DNA from: Halomicrobium zhouii
GTDB lineage: Archaea > Halobacteriota > Halobacteria > Halobacteriales > Haloarculaceae
DNA length: 64,000 nt
Assembly: GCF_900114435.1 (NCBI RefSeq)
Contig: NZ_FOZK01000002.1
Span: 620,001 to 684,000 of the forward strand
Direction: 5' to 3'
A model generated the notes under the pieces. It saw only the letters and a program-made list of their open reading frames with translations, searched no databases and was not told where the DNA came from. Position numbers and translations under genes: made by a program. Below are positions 34,498 through 42,767 of this stretch, piece after piece (the first letter of the stretch is position 1; each line of letters begins with the position of its first letter).

Positions 34498-36444
34498 ATG
34501 ACGAACGACGACACACGCGACGACGGGGAACTGACGGACGAACAGACGGGGATCGAAACGGCGAACGAGCCGATCGATACCGACGACGCGGACGACCCGA
34601 CGGCGGCCGAGGTCACGGCGGAGGCGGACGGCGTCCTGGAGTCCATAGACCGGCGGGACTACATGAAGGCGGTCGGCGCAGCGGCAGCCGCCAGCGCCAT
34701 CGGCGGCGCGGCGTCCTCGCCCGCGACGGCGGAGACCGCCGACACCTCGCTGAGCGTCGACGAGCGAATCCAGGAACACCGCACCGGTGACCTGGAGATA
34801 ACGGTCCAGAACGCCGACGGGTCGACGGTCTCCAGTGCCGACGTGACGGTCGAACAGCAGTCCCACGCGTTCGACTTCGGGACGGCGGTCAACGCCAACA
34901 CCCTGATCAACAGCTCCAGCGAGGGGGACAACTACCGGGAGTACATCCCGGAGCTGTTCAACACCGCGGTGATGGAGAACCGCCACAAGTGGGACTTCTG
35001 GGAGAACGAACAGCAACTGGCCGACGAGGCGACCCAGTGGATCCTCGACCAGGGGCTGGACATGCGCGGGCACGTCTGCCTCTGGGGCCGTGAGGACGTC
35101 GCCGCTATCCCTTCCGACATACAGACGGCCATCGACAACGAGGACGCCGAGACGATCCGCACCCGGACGATGGACCACATCGAGGAGATCATCACCCACT
35201 ACGGCGACGACCTGACCGAGTGGGAAGTCGTCAACGAGGTGATGCACGTCTACCAGATGCAACTCGGCGTCTACGGCGACCAGATCGACACCGAGGAGCC
35301 CTGGACCGGCGAGGTTATCCCGTGGACCTCGGACCTGCTGGCCGACTGGTACAGCCAGGCGGCGGACGTCATCGAGCAGAACGGCTACGACCTGGACATC
35401 GCGGTCAACGACTTCAACCAGTTCGCCTACGGCTACACCGACGACCGCTACGTCAACCAGATCCAGCACCTGAACGACAACGCCACGGACATCGACATCG
35501 TCGGCCTGCAGGCCCACGTCGGTGCCCGCCAGGGCGAGTACAACTCAAACGACGACCCGGACGGCCGCATCTCGGCCAGCCAGGTCGTCCAGGAGATGAA
35601 CAAGTGGGCCGACCTCGGTGCCCGCCTGAAGATCACGGAGTTCGACACGTACAACGGCGACGACTGGAACAGCGACCAGGAGCGCGCCGACATGCTGGAG
35701 AACTACCTCCGTGGCGCGTTCTCGCATCCGGGCTGTGACGCCTTTATCATGTGGGGCTTCTGGGACGGGCGCCACTGGGAGAACGAGGCGCCCCTGTTCT
35801 ACGACGACTGGTCGGAGAAGCCGGCCTACGACGTCTGGACCGGCCTCGTCTTCGACGAGTGGTGGACCGACGAGAGCGGGACGACCGACGGGTCGGGCGC
35901 CTACTCGACGACGGCGTTCCTCGGTGAGCACGAAATCACCGTCAGCACCGACAGCGACTCGGCGACGACGACGGTCTCGGTCACCGACACCGGCACGACG
36001 TCGGTCACCGTGGACGTCGAGGGCGATGGCACCGGGACCGAGACGGAGACTGACACCGAGACGGAGACGGAGACTGATACGGAGACGGAGACTGACACCG
36101 AGACGGAGACGGACACAGAGACGGAAACCGACACCGAGACGGAAACCGACACCGAGACGGAAACCGACACCGAGGAACCGCCCTCTGGCGACCTGATCGC
36201 CTCGATCGATCCGGGGGCGACGTCCGGGTCGACCGGCGACCTGATGCAGTTCTGGATCACCGACGAGACCGGCAACAGCACGTGGATCACCGACCTCCAG
36301 TGGGAACTGGGTAACGGCTCGACCGGCAGTGGCTGGTACACCGACGAGCGCTACCAGTCCGCTGGCACGTACACGGTGACCCTCACCGCGACCGACAGTG
36401 CGGGCAACACGTCCACGGACGAGGTGACCGTCCAGATCTCCTGA
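34498..36444 (+). CDS. Secreted GH10 endo-beta-1,4-xylanase with PKD domain
   Basis: A 648-aa Tat-exported xylanase. Signal IDRRDYMKAVGAAA (50-63); a small beta domain about 95-125 (LEITVQNADGSTV) resembling the N-terminal carbohydrate-binding extension of some GH10 enzymes; the GH10 barrel about 125-455 with acid/base Glu247 in EWEVVNEVMH and nucleophile Glu381 in LKITEFDTY; a beta-sandwich-like segment (about 468-508); a Glu-Thr-Asp linker (513-559); and a PKD domain (about 563-648). The PKD DNA is almost identical to that of the first GH5 gene 14 kb away. The start is the ATG at 34498 rather than the in-frame ATG at 34465 that overlaps the previous stop. Xylan backbone cleavage is well supported by the family. 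Confidence 0.93.
   Translation: MTNDDTRDDGELTDEQTGIETANEPIDTDDADDPTAAEVTAEADGVLESIDRRDYMKAVGAAAAASAIGGAASSPATAETADTSLSVDERIQEHRTGDLEITVQNADGSTVSSADVTVEQQSHAFDFGTAVNANTLINSSSEGDNYREYIPELFNTAVMENRHKWDFWENEQQLADEATQWILDQGLDMRGHVCLWGREDVAAIPSDIQTAIDNEDAETIRTRTMDHIEEIITHYGDDLTEWEVVNEVMHVYQMQLGVYGDQIDTEEPWTGEVIPWTSDLLADWYSQAADVIEQNGYDLDIAVNDFNQFAYGYTDDRYVNQIQHLNDNATDIDIVGLQAHVGARQGEYNSNDDPDGRISASQVVQEMNKWADLGARLKITEFDTYNGDDWNSDQERADMLENYLRGAFSHPGCDAFIMWGFWDGRHWENEAPLFYDDWSEKPAYDVWTGLVFDEWWTDESGTTDGSGAYSTTAFLGEHEITVSTDSDSATTTVSVTDTGTTSVTVDVEGDGTGTETETDTETETETDTETETDTETETDTETETDTETETDTETETDTEEPPSGDLIASIDPGATSGSTGDLMQFWITDETGNSTWITDLQWELGNGSTGSGWYTDERYQSAGTYTVTLTATDSAGNTSTDEVTVQIS
36037..36174 (+). 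repeat. Glu-Thr-Asp linker-coding repeat
   Basis: Imperfect hexanucleotide units encode the linker between the GH10 and PKD parts. Near the end an 18-bp unit (GACACCGAGACGGAAACC) is repeated three times almost exactly at about 36111-36164. Confidence 0.85.
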
Positions 36445-36615
36445 TCTGAAGGGGACGGATCCGTCGGCGGCGACGGCGTTGCGGGCGCTACCGCTCGCCG
36501 TCGACGGACGCCGACGGCCCCCCAGCCCTTCGTTCACGAGGGGCCCGCGGTTCCGAGACGACGGGCGACACCGAGAACCGGCGAACGACTGCTCGACGAC
36601 GCGGAACGCAGACAA

Positions 36616-38514
36616 ATGACACGACCGACGGACGACGCCGACGGCACGGGAGAACAGGACGACAGAACGAGCGCGGATAGCGACACCAGCCCGCGGGGAG
36701 GCGAGCGAAGTGCGCTCACTGACTCCATCAGCGGCGGCTCCCGGCGCGACTTCCTGAAGGCGACCGCCGGAGCCAGCGCGGTCGCTGCGGGGATCGGCTT
36801 CGGCGTCAGCGGCTCCGCGTCGGCGGGCATCCCGACGCCGTGGCTCGAACGAGACGGGAACCTTATCCGCGATCCGAGCGGGAACGAGGTGATCCTCCGC
36901 GGGGTGAACATCCCCGACCTGAAGCGGCTGAACTCGGACAACTACTACTCCTACTCGGTCGACGAGTACATCACCTGGGCGACGAACGGCAACTCGCCGC
37001 CGGGGACGGAAGAGGAGAACGGCTGGTACTCGCGGGTGATCCGCCTGCCCGTCCAGCCGGTCGACATCGGCGGGCACGACCCCGGCGCGGCCCCGCCGGC
37101 GCCCGGCTTCGACCAGGGACAGCTCGACAGCTACCTCGAGAACCACCTGCGGCCGGCCGTCGAGAAGTGCGCCGAGCAGGGCGTCTACGCCATCGTCGAC
37201 TACCACCGCCACCGCGGCGAGCACGACGAGACGCTCCACTACACGAGCGACGAAATCGACGAGGAGATCCGGATGTTCTGGGAGACGATCGCGCCCGAGT
37301 TCGCCGAGGACTCCCACGTTCTCTACGAACTGTACAACGAGCCGACGGCGCCGTACGCCGACGAGACCGACCCCACGTCGGACTCCGAGGCCGCACAGGA
37401 GACCTGGACCACCTGGAAGGAGACGGCCCAGCCGTGGGTCGATCTGATCCGCGAGCACGCGCCGCGGAACCTGGTCCTCATCGGCTCGCCACGCTGGAGT
37501 CAGTGGACCGCTCAGGCGCCCAACGACGAGTTCGAGGGCGACAACCTGGCCTACACCGGCCACGTCTACGGCCAGGAGAACATGCGGCCCCTGTCGGCGT
37601 CCTTCGGTGAACCCGGGGAGGAAGTCCCGGTGTTCATGACCGAGTGGGGGTACAAGAACGGCCGCGCGCCGTACCTCTCGGGGACGACCGACGAACAGGG
37701 CCAGCAGTTCCAGGAGCTGTTCGAGAACTACCCGCTCCACCCGGTGCCGTGGATCTTCGACTTCCGGTGGACGCCGCAGTTCTTCAATCGGGAGTCCCGG
37801 GACGATTTCGAACTGCTCCGGAACAACGACACCCACGGTGGGCTGGTGAAGGACCTGCTGTACGAGAACCGCAACTCGGACCTGCCGAGCGGCGACGGCG
37901 GCGGCTCGACCACGACGGAGCCGCCGACGACGACCACGACGGAGCCACCGACGACCACCACGACCGAACCGCCGACGACCACGACCACGGAACCGCCGAC
38001 GACCACCACGGAACCGCTGACGACCACGACGGAACCACCGACGACGACCACGACCGAACCACAGACGCCGGACGGCACCGCACTCCTCGTCAACGACTAC
38101 GACGGGGACCCGGCGTGGTCGGGCGAGAACGACCTGGGTAACTGGAACGGTGCGGGGTCGTTCGCGAACGACGACGGCGAGGTGGTCGACGGAGAACTCG
38201 TCCTGGAGTACGACGGCGGCGGCTGGTTCGTCGAGCAGGTCAACCGGGACGTCTCGAACTACGACCAGCTGGTGTTCAGCGTCCGCGGCGCCAGCGGCGG
38301 CGAGGGGAGCGACTTCGTCCTCGACGTCGGCGGCGCGCGCGCCCAGTTCAGCAGCGTCGCTGGGTCGGCCATCACAACGAGTACCGCCGACGTCGCCGTC
38401 GACATGGCAGCCGCAGGGATCGACCGCTCCTCGCCCGGTGAGCTCCGATTCGACTTCTGGGGAGGTGAGAACGGGACGAGTACGCTCTACCTCGACGAGG
38501 TGCGTTTCGAGTAA
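36616..38514 (+). CDS. Secreted GH5 enzyme with Thr/Pro linker and unnamed module
   Basis: A 632-aa Tat-exported GH5 enzyme. Signal GSRRDFLKATAG (41-52) with an apolar core to 70; GH5 domain about 72-425 with LRGVNIPD, VDYHRHRGEH, acid/base Glu242 (YNEPTAPY) and nucleophile Glu343 (FMTEWGY); a (TTTTEPP)n linker (about 434-488); and one unnamed module (494-632) ending TLYLDEVRFE. Its GH5 core resembles the 22368 gene near the C-terminal half (YTGHVYGQENMRPLS). It is preceded by a 171-bp gap in which I see no clear TATA box, so read-through from upstream is likely. Confidence 0.9.
   Translation: MTRPTDDADGTGEQDDRTSADSDTSPRGGERSALTDSISGGSRRDFLKATAGASAVAAGIGFGVSGSASAGIPTPWLERDGNLIRDPSGNEVILRGVNIPDLKRLNSDNYYSYSVDEYITWATNGNSPPGTEEENGWYSRVIRLPVQPVDIGGHDPGAAPPAPGFDQGQLDSYLENHLRPAVEKCAEQGVYAIVDYHRHRGEHDETLHYTSDEIDEEIRMFWETIAPEFAEDSHVLYELYNEPTAPYADETDPTSDSEAAQETWTTWKETAQPWVDLIREHAPRNLVLIGSPRWSQWTAQAPNDEFEGDNLAYTGHVYGQENMRPLSASFGEPGEEVPVFMTEWGYKNGRAPYLSGTTDEQGQQFQELFENYPLHPVPWIFDFRWTPQFFNRESRDDFELLRNNDTHGGLVKDLLYENRNSDLPSGDGGGSTTTEPPTTTTTEPPTTTTTEPPTTTTTEPPTTTTEPLTTTTEPPTTTTTEPQTPDGTALLVNDYDGDPAWSGENDLGNWNGAGSFANDDGEVVDGELVLEYDGGGWFVEQVNRDVSNYDQLVFSVRGASGGEGSDFVLDVGGARAQFSSVAGSAITTSTADVAVDMAAAGIDRSSPGELRFDFWGGENGTSTLYLDEVRFE
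37909..38061 (+). repeat. (TTTTEPP)n linker-coding repeat
   Basis: About seven imperfect 21-24 bp units (ACCACGACGGAGCCGCCGAC type) encode a Thr-rich linker. Unlike the Glu-Thr linkers elsewhere in the locus it is Pro-rich, probably stiffer, and a possible O-glycosylation target. Confidence 0.85.
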
Positions 38515-38602
38515 GTCGACTCATCCGCACCTGGGCCGCTTTCAGCCCGGGCCGTTTTCAGCCCACCCGCCGCAGGCCGGCTCGGCCGAGCGGCACGCTT
38601 AC

Positions 38603-38645
38603 TAGATTATAAAATTTATTTACTAATCCGTTAAATTTATTTTGC
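38603..38645 (+). promoter_or_regulatory. Separate promoter of the last exoenzyme gene
   Basis: A sharply AT-rich block with GATTATAAAATTTATT and TTAAATTTATTTT, a direct repeat of AAATTTATT about 20 nt apart. The second box lies about 27 nt before a start site just upstream of the ATG at 38669, giving a leader of only a few nt. This suggests the last gene is transcribed independently of the preceding enzymes. Confidence 0.6.
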
Positions 38646-38668
38646 CCGAGGAGTTATTGTCACGTGCA

Positions 38669-40504
38669 ATGGTAAAAAGACGAACCATACTCAAAAGTAG
38701 CATCGCGTTCGGGAGCCTCGGGCTGGCGGCGACGGCGCTCGGTCAGGAGTCGTCGCTCGTCGTCCACTCCTTCGACGGCGGCACGTATCCGGGATCGAAC
38801 GACCTGGGCAACTGGGCCGACGCGGGGAGTTTCGCCAACGGTGACGGGTCGGGCGAGGTTTCGGACGGCGCCCTCCGCCTCGAGTACGACAACGCCGGCT
38901 GGTTCGGCAGCAACGTCCAGCAGTCGGTCGCCGACCAGTCGACGCTCAATCTGGTGGTTCGGGGCGACAGCGGCGGCGAGGAGAGCGACTTCGTCGTAGA
39001 CGTCGGCGGCGCCAGGGGTCTTCTTTCGGATCTGACCGACGACACCATCGGGACGGAATGGTCGACGGTGTCCGTGGACCTCTCCGCGGCCGGCGGCGAC
39101 CCCGAGAACCCGCGCGCCGTCCGGTTCAACTTCTGGCAGGGCGCCTCCGGCGCGATCGAGATCGACACCATCGCCTTCACCGCTGGCTCGGAGCCCCCGA
39201 CGGACACGCCGACGACGACCGCGCCACCGACGACCACAGACACCGAGACGGAGACCGAGACGGAGACGGACACCGAAACAGAGACGGAGACCGAAACCGA
39301 GACCGGCAACGGCGAGGAGCCCACGTGGGACGTCCCGTTCCCGGACCGACCGCCGGAGCCGGACACACTTCCGTCGGACATCACGGGCAGCACGACGGTC
39401 GCCGAACTGTACGAGCACTTCGACGACCCGTACTACGTCCCGCGTGACTTCCTGGACTACCTGCCCGGCGAGACGTCCTCGACCGGGCAGACCTGGACCG
39501 ACTCCGAGAAGGCCGAGGAGTTCGACTACGACGTCGCGGCCGTCCAGGACAACGTCCAGGACGGGTCGCTGACCCTCGACCAGCTCGGCACCCAGGCGTT
39601 GCCCTACGTCCAGCAGCTCGCGGACAACGACTTCCCCGCGCACGCGACGGTGAAGCTCCTCCCCCGGCTGGCGTTGCTGCCCGACGAGACGGAGGACCCC
39701 GGCACGCACGACGACCCCGATAACGTCTGGAGCGAGACGGCGGGCCCGACGGCGGCGACGAACGGCCCCGGCCAGTTCATCCAGGACCGCTGGCCGACGG
39801 ACGCGCGGTCCTACCAGCCCGACGAGGTCCGGGTGCGCGACCGGGTCCACGACCAGCCGGAGTACGACGACAGCCGCGAGTGGGGAAGCTCCGCAGACCT
39901 GCCCGACGACGTCGTCAACAACCCGGACAATCCCATCCACGACATGGTCGCCGACAAGGTCGACCCGCGGACGGGTAGTTCGCTCGGTGGGGACGGCTTC
40001 ACCGCCAACGCGCCGATGGAGGCGAGCATCGAGATCCACGAGAACGGCGGCAGCTACTGGAACCAGTACATCGTCCTGAAGAACACCAGCGAGGTGCCCT
40101 ACTTCCAGGACGGCATGGTCATCACGTGGCTCGGTCCGTCGGGCGACGCCGCGAACCTCGCCGACGGCCACTGGAACAACCCACACCGGCCCGCCCAGTC
40201 GCTGGGTCACCCCCAGCGCGACGTTATCGAGGTCATCCACCCCGACTACGAGGGCCTCTCGTCGTACGCCGTCCGCTGTGCGAACCACGACGAGCCGTAC
40301 CACATGCGGACCATCTACCCGAACCAGCAGGTCGCGATGGAGGTCGGCACGCCCGCGAACCCGGACCAGTGGTCCTCGTCCTCGGCGCGTCAGGACCTCG
40401 TCGACACGATGCTCGACTCGCTCCACGTCGAACTGGAGACGAACCTCAGCCGGAACGACCGGCTCATCGACGAGATCGACCTGAAGTACCGCGTGCCCAA
40501 CTGA
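38669..40504 (+). CDS. Secreted protein: unnamed module plus large domain of unknown function
   Basis: A 611-aa exported protein. It has a very short Tat-type signal with RR at residues 4-5 (KRRTILKSS) and an apolar stretch to about 23, cleaved near ALG-QE. The unnamed module of this locus follows immediately (28-170), here at the N-terminus instead of the C-terminus. A Glu-Thr linker (175-212) leads to a domain of about 390 residues that I do not recognise. It has a helical first half (VAELYEHFDDPYYVPRDF, LGTQALPYVQQLAD) and an aromatic and His-rich beta-type second half (SYWNQYIVLKNTSEVPYF, ADGHWNNPHRPAQ, ANHDEPYHMRTIYP). There is a single Cys, no GH, LPMO or esterase motif, and no free N-terminal His. 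It is the last gene of the locus with its own promoter. A new enzyme or glycan-binding protein is possible. Confidence 0.8.
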   Translation: MVKRRTILKSSIAFGSLGLAATALGQESSLVVHSFDGGTYPGSNDLGNWADAGSFANGDGSGEVSDGALRLEYDNAGWFGSNVQQSVADQSTLNLVVRGDSGGEESDFVVDVGGARGLLSDLTDDTIGTEWSTVSVDLSAAGGDPENPRAVRFNFWQGASGAIEIDTIAFTAGSEPPTDTPTTTAPPTTTDTETETETETDTETETETETETGNGEEPTWDVPFPDRPPEPDTLPSDITGSTTVAELYEHFDDPYYVPRDFLDYLPGETSSTGQTWTDSEKAEEFDYDVAAVQDNVQDGSLTLDQLGTQALPYVQQLADNDFPAHATVKLLPRLALLPDETEDPGTHDDPDNVWSETAGPTAATNGPGQFIQDRWPTDARSYQPDEVRVRDRVHDQPEYDDSREWGSSADLPDDVVNNPDNPIHDMVADKVDPRTGSSLGGDGFTANAPMEASIEIHENGGSYWNQYIVLKNTSEVPYFQDGMVITWLGPSGDAANLADGHWNNPHRPAQSLGHPQRDVIEVIHPDYEGLSSYAVRCANHDEPYHMRTIYPNQQVAMEVGTPANPDQWSSSSARQDLVDTMLDSLHVELETNLSRNDRLIDEIDLKYRVPN

Positions 40505-40588
40505 ACGGGACGTGACGCCGGTCGACCCCGGAGCGATAGCGGTCGACTGCCCCCACATCATTTCTTTGCGGCGCTCGAGTACTCTCCC

Positions 40589-41437
40589 ATGGAGAGCACA
40601 GACGCTGCGATGCCGGCGAGTGCCCACGTCGGCCGCGTCGGACTGACCGTGAACGACCTCGACGCAGCAGTCCGGTTCTACGCCGACGTGGTCGGCCTCC
40701 GGGTCCAGTCCCGCGAGGACGACCAGGCCACGCTGGGGGCGGACGGCGACCCGCTCGTCGTCCTTCGCGCCGACCCGGACGCTCCGGAGCGCGGCCGCGG
40801 GGAGGCGGGCCTCTTCCACACCGCGTTCCGCCTGCCTACGCGTGGGGCCCTTGGGGACGCACTAGACCGAGTGCAGGAACGGTGGCAGTTGTCGGGGGCG
40901 TCAGACCACCTCGTGAGCGAGGCGCTGTACCTCTCCGATCCGGCGGGCAACGGCGTCGAGATATACTGGGACCGCCCGCGCGAGGAGTGGCCAGTCACCG
41001 ACGACGGCCGCGTCGGGATGGACACGCTGCCACTCGATCTCGACGACCTGCGGGCGGCAGCGGCCGGTGGCGACGCCGCGCCGGACGGAACCGACGTCGG
41101 GCACGTCCACCTGGAGGTGACGGACCTGGCCGCCGCCCGGGAGTTCTACGTGGACCGCCTCGGATTCGACGTTCGCCAGCGGTTCGGCGAGTCCGCGCTG
41201 TTCGTCGCTGCGGGCGAGTATCACCATCACGTCGGCCTCAACACCTGGAACGGCCGGTCTGAACCGGCATCGGCCGGCACACGGGGGCTCGACTGGTTCG
41301 AACTCGTCGTGCCCGACGACGAGGCGTTCGAGGAGGTCCGGTCTCGGCTCGACAGCGGTGGAGCGTCCCTCGAGTCGACCGACGACGGCCTGGCAGTCTC
41401 CGACCCCGACGACATCGGGCTTCGACTCCGTCGGTAG
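40589..41437 (+). CDS. VOC/glyoxalase-fold dioxygenase-like protein (CatE-type)
   Basis: A 282-aa protein with two vicinal-oxygen-chelate modules: residues about 14-125 (HVGRVGLTVNDLDAAVRFYADVVGL ... LYLSDPAGNGVEIYWDRP) and 165-280 (DVGHVHLEVTDLAAAREFYVDRLGF ... HHHVGLNTWNG). This matches CatE-type catechol-2,3-dioxygenase-like proteins, whose His/His/Glu triad would come from HV, HH and GVE-type positions. Real substrate unknown. A TTTCTTT box at about 40562 precedes the ATG by about 25 nt. The gene is not obviously linked to the exoenzyme locus. Confidence 0.85.
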   Translation: MESTDAAMPASAHVGRVGLTVNDLDAAVRFYADVVGLRVQSREDDQATLGADGDPLVVLRADPDAPERGRGEAGLFHTAFRLPTRGALGDALDRVQERWQLSGASDHLVSEALYLSDPAGNGVEIYWDRPREEWPVTDDGRVGMDTLPLDLDDLRAAAAGGDAAPDGTDVGHVHLEVTDLAAAREFYVDRLGFDVRQRFGESALFVAAGEYHHHVGLNTWNGRSEPASAGTRGLDWFELVVPDDEAFEEVRSRLDSGGASLESTDDGLAVSDPDDIGLRLRR

Positions 41438-41743
41438 TCCTGAACGTCGGTAGCGCCGAACGTCGGTAGCGCCGATACCCGGGCTTCGAGAGTCGACTCC
41501 GGCCGCCGAATCGCCGCGAACCCCCGGGGGTGGCCGCCGCTACAGTCGAATTTCTCGCTCGAAATATCTGAATCGCACGATTTCGGGAGCCACAGCACTT
41601 CTTTCGACGGTTCGGGAACAGCCGGTACCGTTCTGATCAGTACTGATTTCCTATAGCGTTATATAGTTTATAAGTAGTGACAGATCCGCCCCAGTCGTGG
41701 CGGTCGCTAGTCGCAGATCATCGAAATTCGAGGAAAAGCGGCC
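41438..41743. other. Intergenic region with tandem repeat and an unassigned TATA box
   Basis: Between two convergent genes. The 5' end has a 16-bp tandem repeat (GAACGTCGGTAGCGCC at 41442-41457 and 41458-41473), preceded by a partial unit that includes the stop codon of the VOC gene. At about 41655-41675 there is a strong AT box (GTTATATAGTTTATAAG) that serves no recognised gene in either direction. No open frame with coding bias follows it. Confidence 0.5.
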
Positions 41744-42652
41744 TCAGCTGCGGTGGTCGTCCAGCGCGTCGAAGCTGTCGTCGGCGATGGCGGCGGCCAG
41801 GCCGGGGACGTCGACTTCGTCGACGAACTGGGGGTATTTCCGGCGGAAGTAGCCGACGACGTTCGTCACGTCGCGTTCCAGGAGTTCGCGGGCGTTCTCG
41901 TGGTCGGTGGGGACGGCCTGGGGCCAGTCGAAGACGGTGACGCCCTCGCTGTTCACGAACACGTTGTACTCGCTCATGTCGGCGTGGACGAACCCCTCGG
42001 CGTAGGCCGTCTGCATCTCGTCCAGGACGAGTTCGAGGACGGGAACGACCTGCTCGTCTTCGAGTTTCGTCCGCGCGAGTTCGACGCCGTCGATCTTCTC
42101 CATCACGATGGCGTGGCGGTTCTGGTCGATCGGCTGGGGGACGCTGACGTCGGGGTACAGCGTCTCCAGGGCCTCGTACTCGCGTTCGGCGGCCTTGCGG
42201 GCAGTGTACTGCCAGGAGACGTGGTCGCGGTCGGAGGTGTACTCCCGCTCCTTCTGGACCTCGCGGAAGTTGGTGTACCCCTCGCGGTGGAACTTCAGCG
42301 CGAGTGGCTTGTACGAGCGCACCTCGTAGACGTCGCTCTCCTTGCCGACGCCGAGCGGGGCGCCGAATCCCTCTATCGTCCCGCGTTCGACCAGCGTGTG
42401 CAACGCCAGGGCGTCGTACCCCTCGAAGGTGAGCTTGAACCCCTCGTACTGGATGGTCTTCCGTTCGAGGAAGCCCCGGTCCTCACAGCGGTCCAGCCGG
42501 TAGTCGACGTTCTCGGCGGTGAGCCGGGAGAACTTCGGAATCTTCTCGCGGTCGACGTACTCCGAGAAGCGCATCCCCTGCTCGACGCCCGAGAGGAGGT
42601 GGAAGTCCTCCGCCTCGAGGTCCGCCATCTCGCTGGCGACGTTCTGGACCAT
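41744..42652 (-). CDS. rio2: Rio2-type serine/threonine protein kinase
   Basis: A 302-aa atypical kinase of the RIO2 family, involved in small-ribosomal-subunit maturation. The N-terminal winged helix (1-95, with EYVDREKIPKFSRL and YEGFKLTFEGYDALAL) is diagnostic of Rio2 against Rio1. The kinase core has a P-loop GVGKESDVYE (101-110), catalytic Lys120 in LALKFHREG, the loop HADMSEYN (223-230) with Asp225 and Asn230, and the metal-binding Asp242 in FDWPQ. A TAAAAAC box (about 42678 on the plus strand) is 27 nt before the start. Very confident. Confidence 0.96.
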   Translation of the reverse strand: MVQNVASEMADLEAEDFHLLSGVEQGMRFSEYVDREKIPKFSRLTAENVDYRLDRCEDRGFLERKTIQYEGFKLTFEGYDALALHTLVERGTIEGFGAPLGVGKESDVYEVRSYKPLALKFHREGYTNFREVQKEREYTSDRDHVSWQYTARKAAEREYEALETLYPDVSVPQPIDQNRHAIVMEKIDGVELARTKLEDEQVVPVLELVLDEMQTAYAEGFVHADMSEYNVFVNSEGVTVFDWPQAVPTDHENARELLERDVTNVVGYFRRKYPQFVDEVDVPGLAAAIADDSFDALDDHRS

Positions 42653-42767
42653 TAGCCCCCCGTAATCGCCCGACTCGTAAAAACGCAGTGAGACCGTCTG
42701 CGTACCAGTAGCGACCCCTCCGGCGACGGTTTATACGATCACCTGCCGTACTGTCAACGGAACAGCA

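Noticed and set aside
38669-40504. Assignment of the last exoenzyme as a lytic polysaccharide monooxygenase
   Set aside because: The predicted mature N-terminus is not His, and the His-rich part is internal, so the histidine-brace requirement is not met.
41227-41598. Minus-strand open frame overlapping the 3' end of the VOC gene
   Set aside because: No family features; it overlaps a well-supported gene and runs through the tandem repeat.
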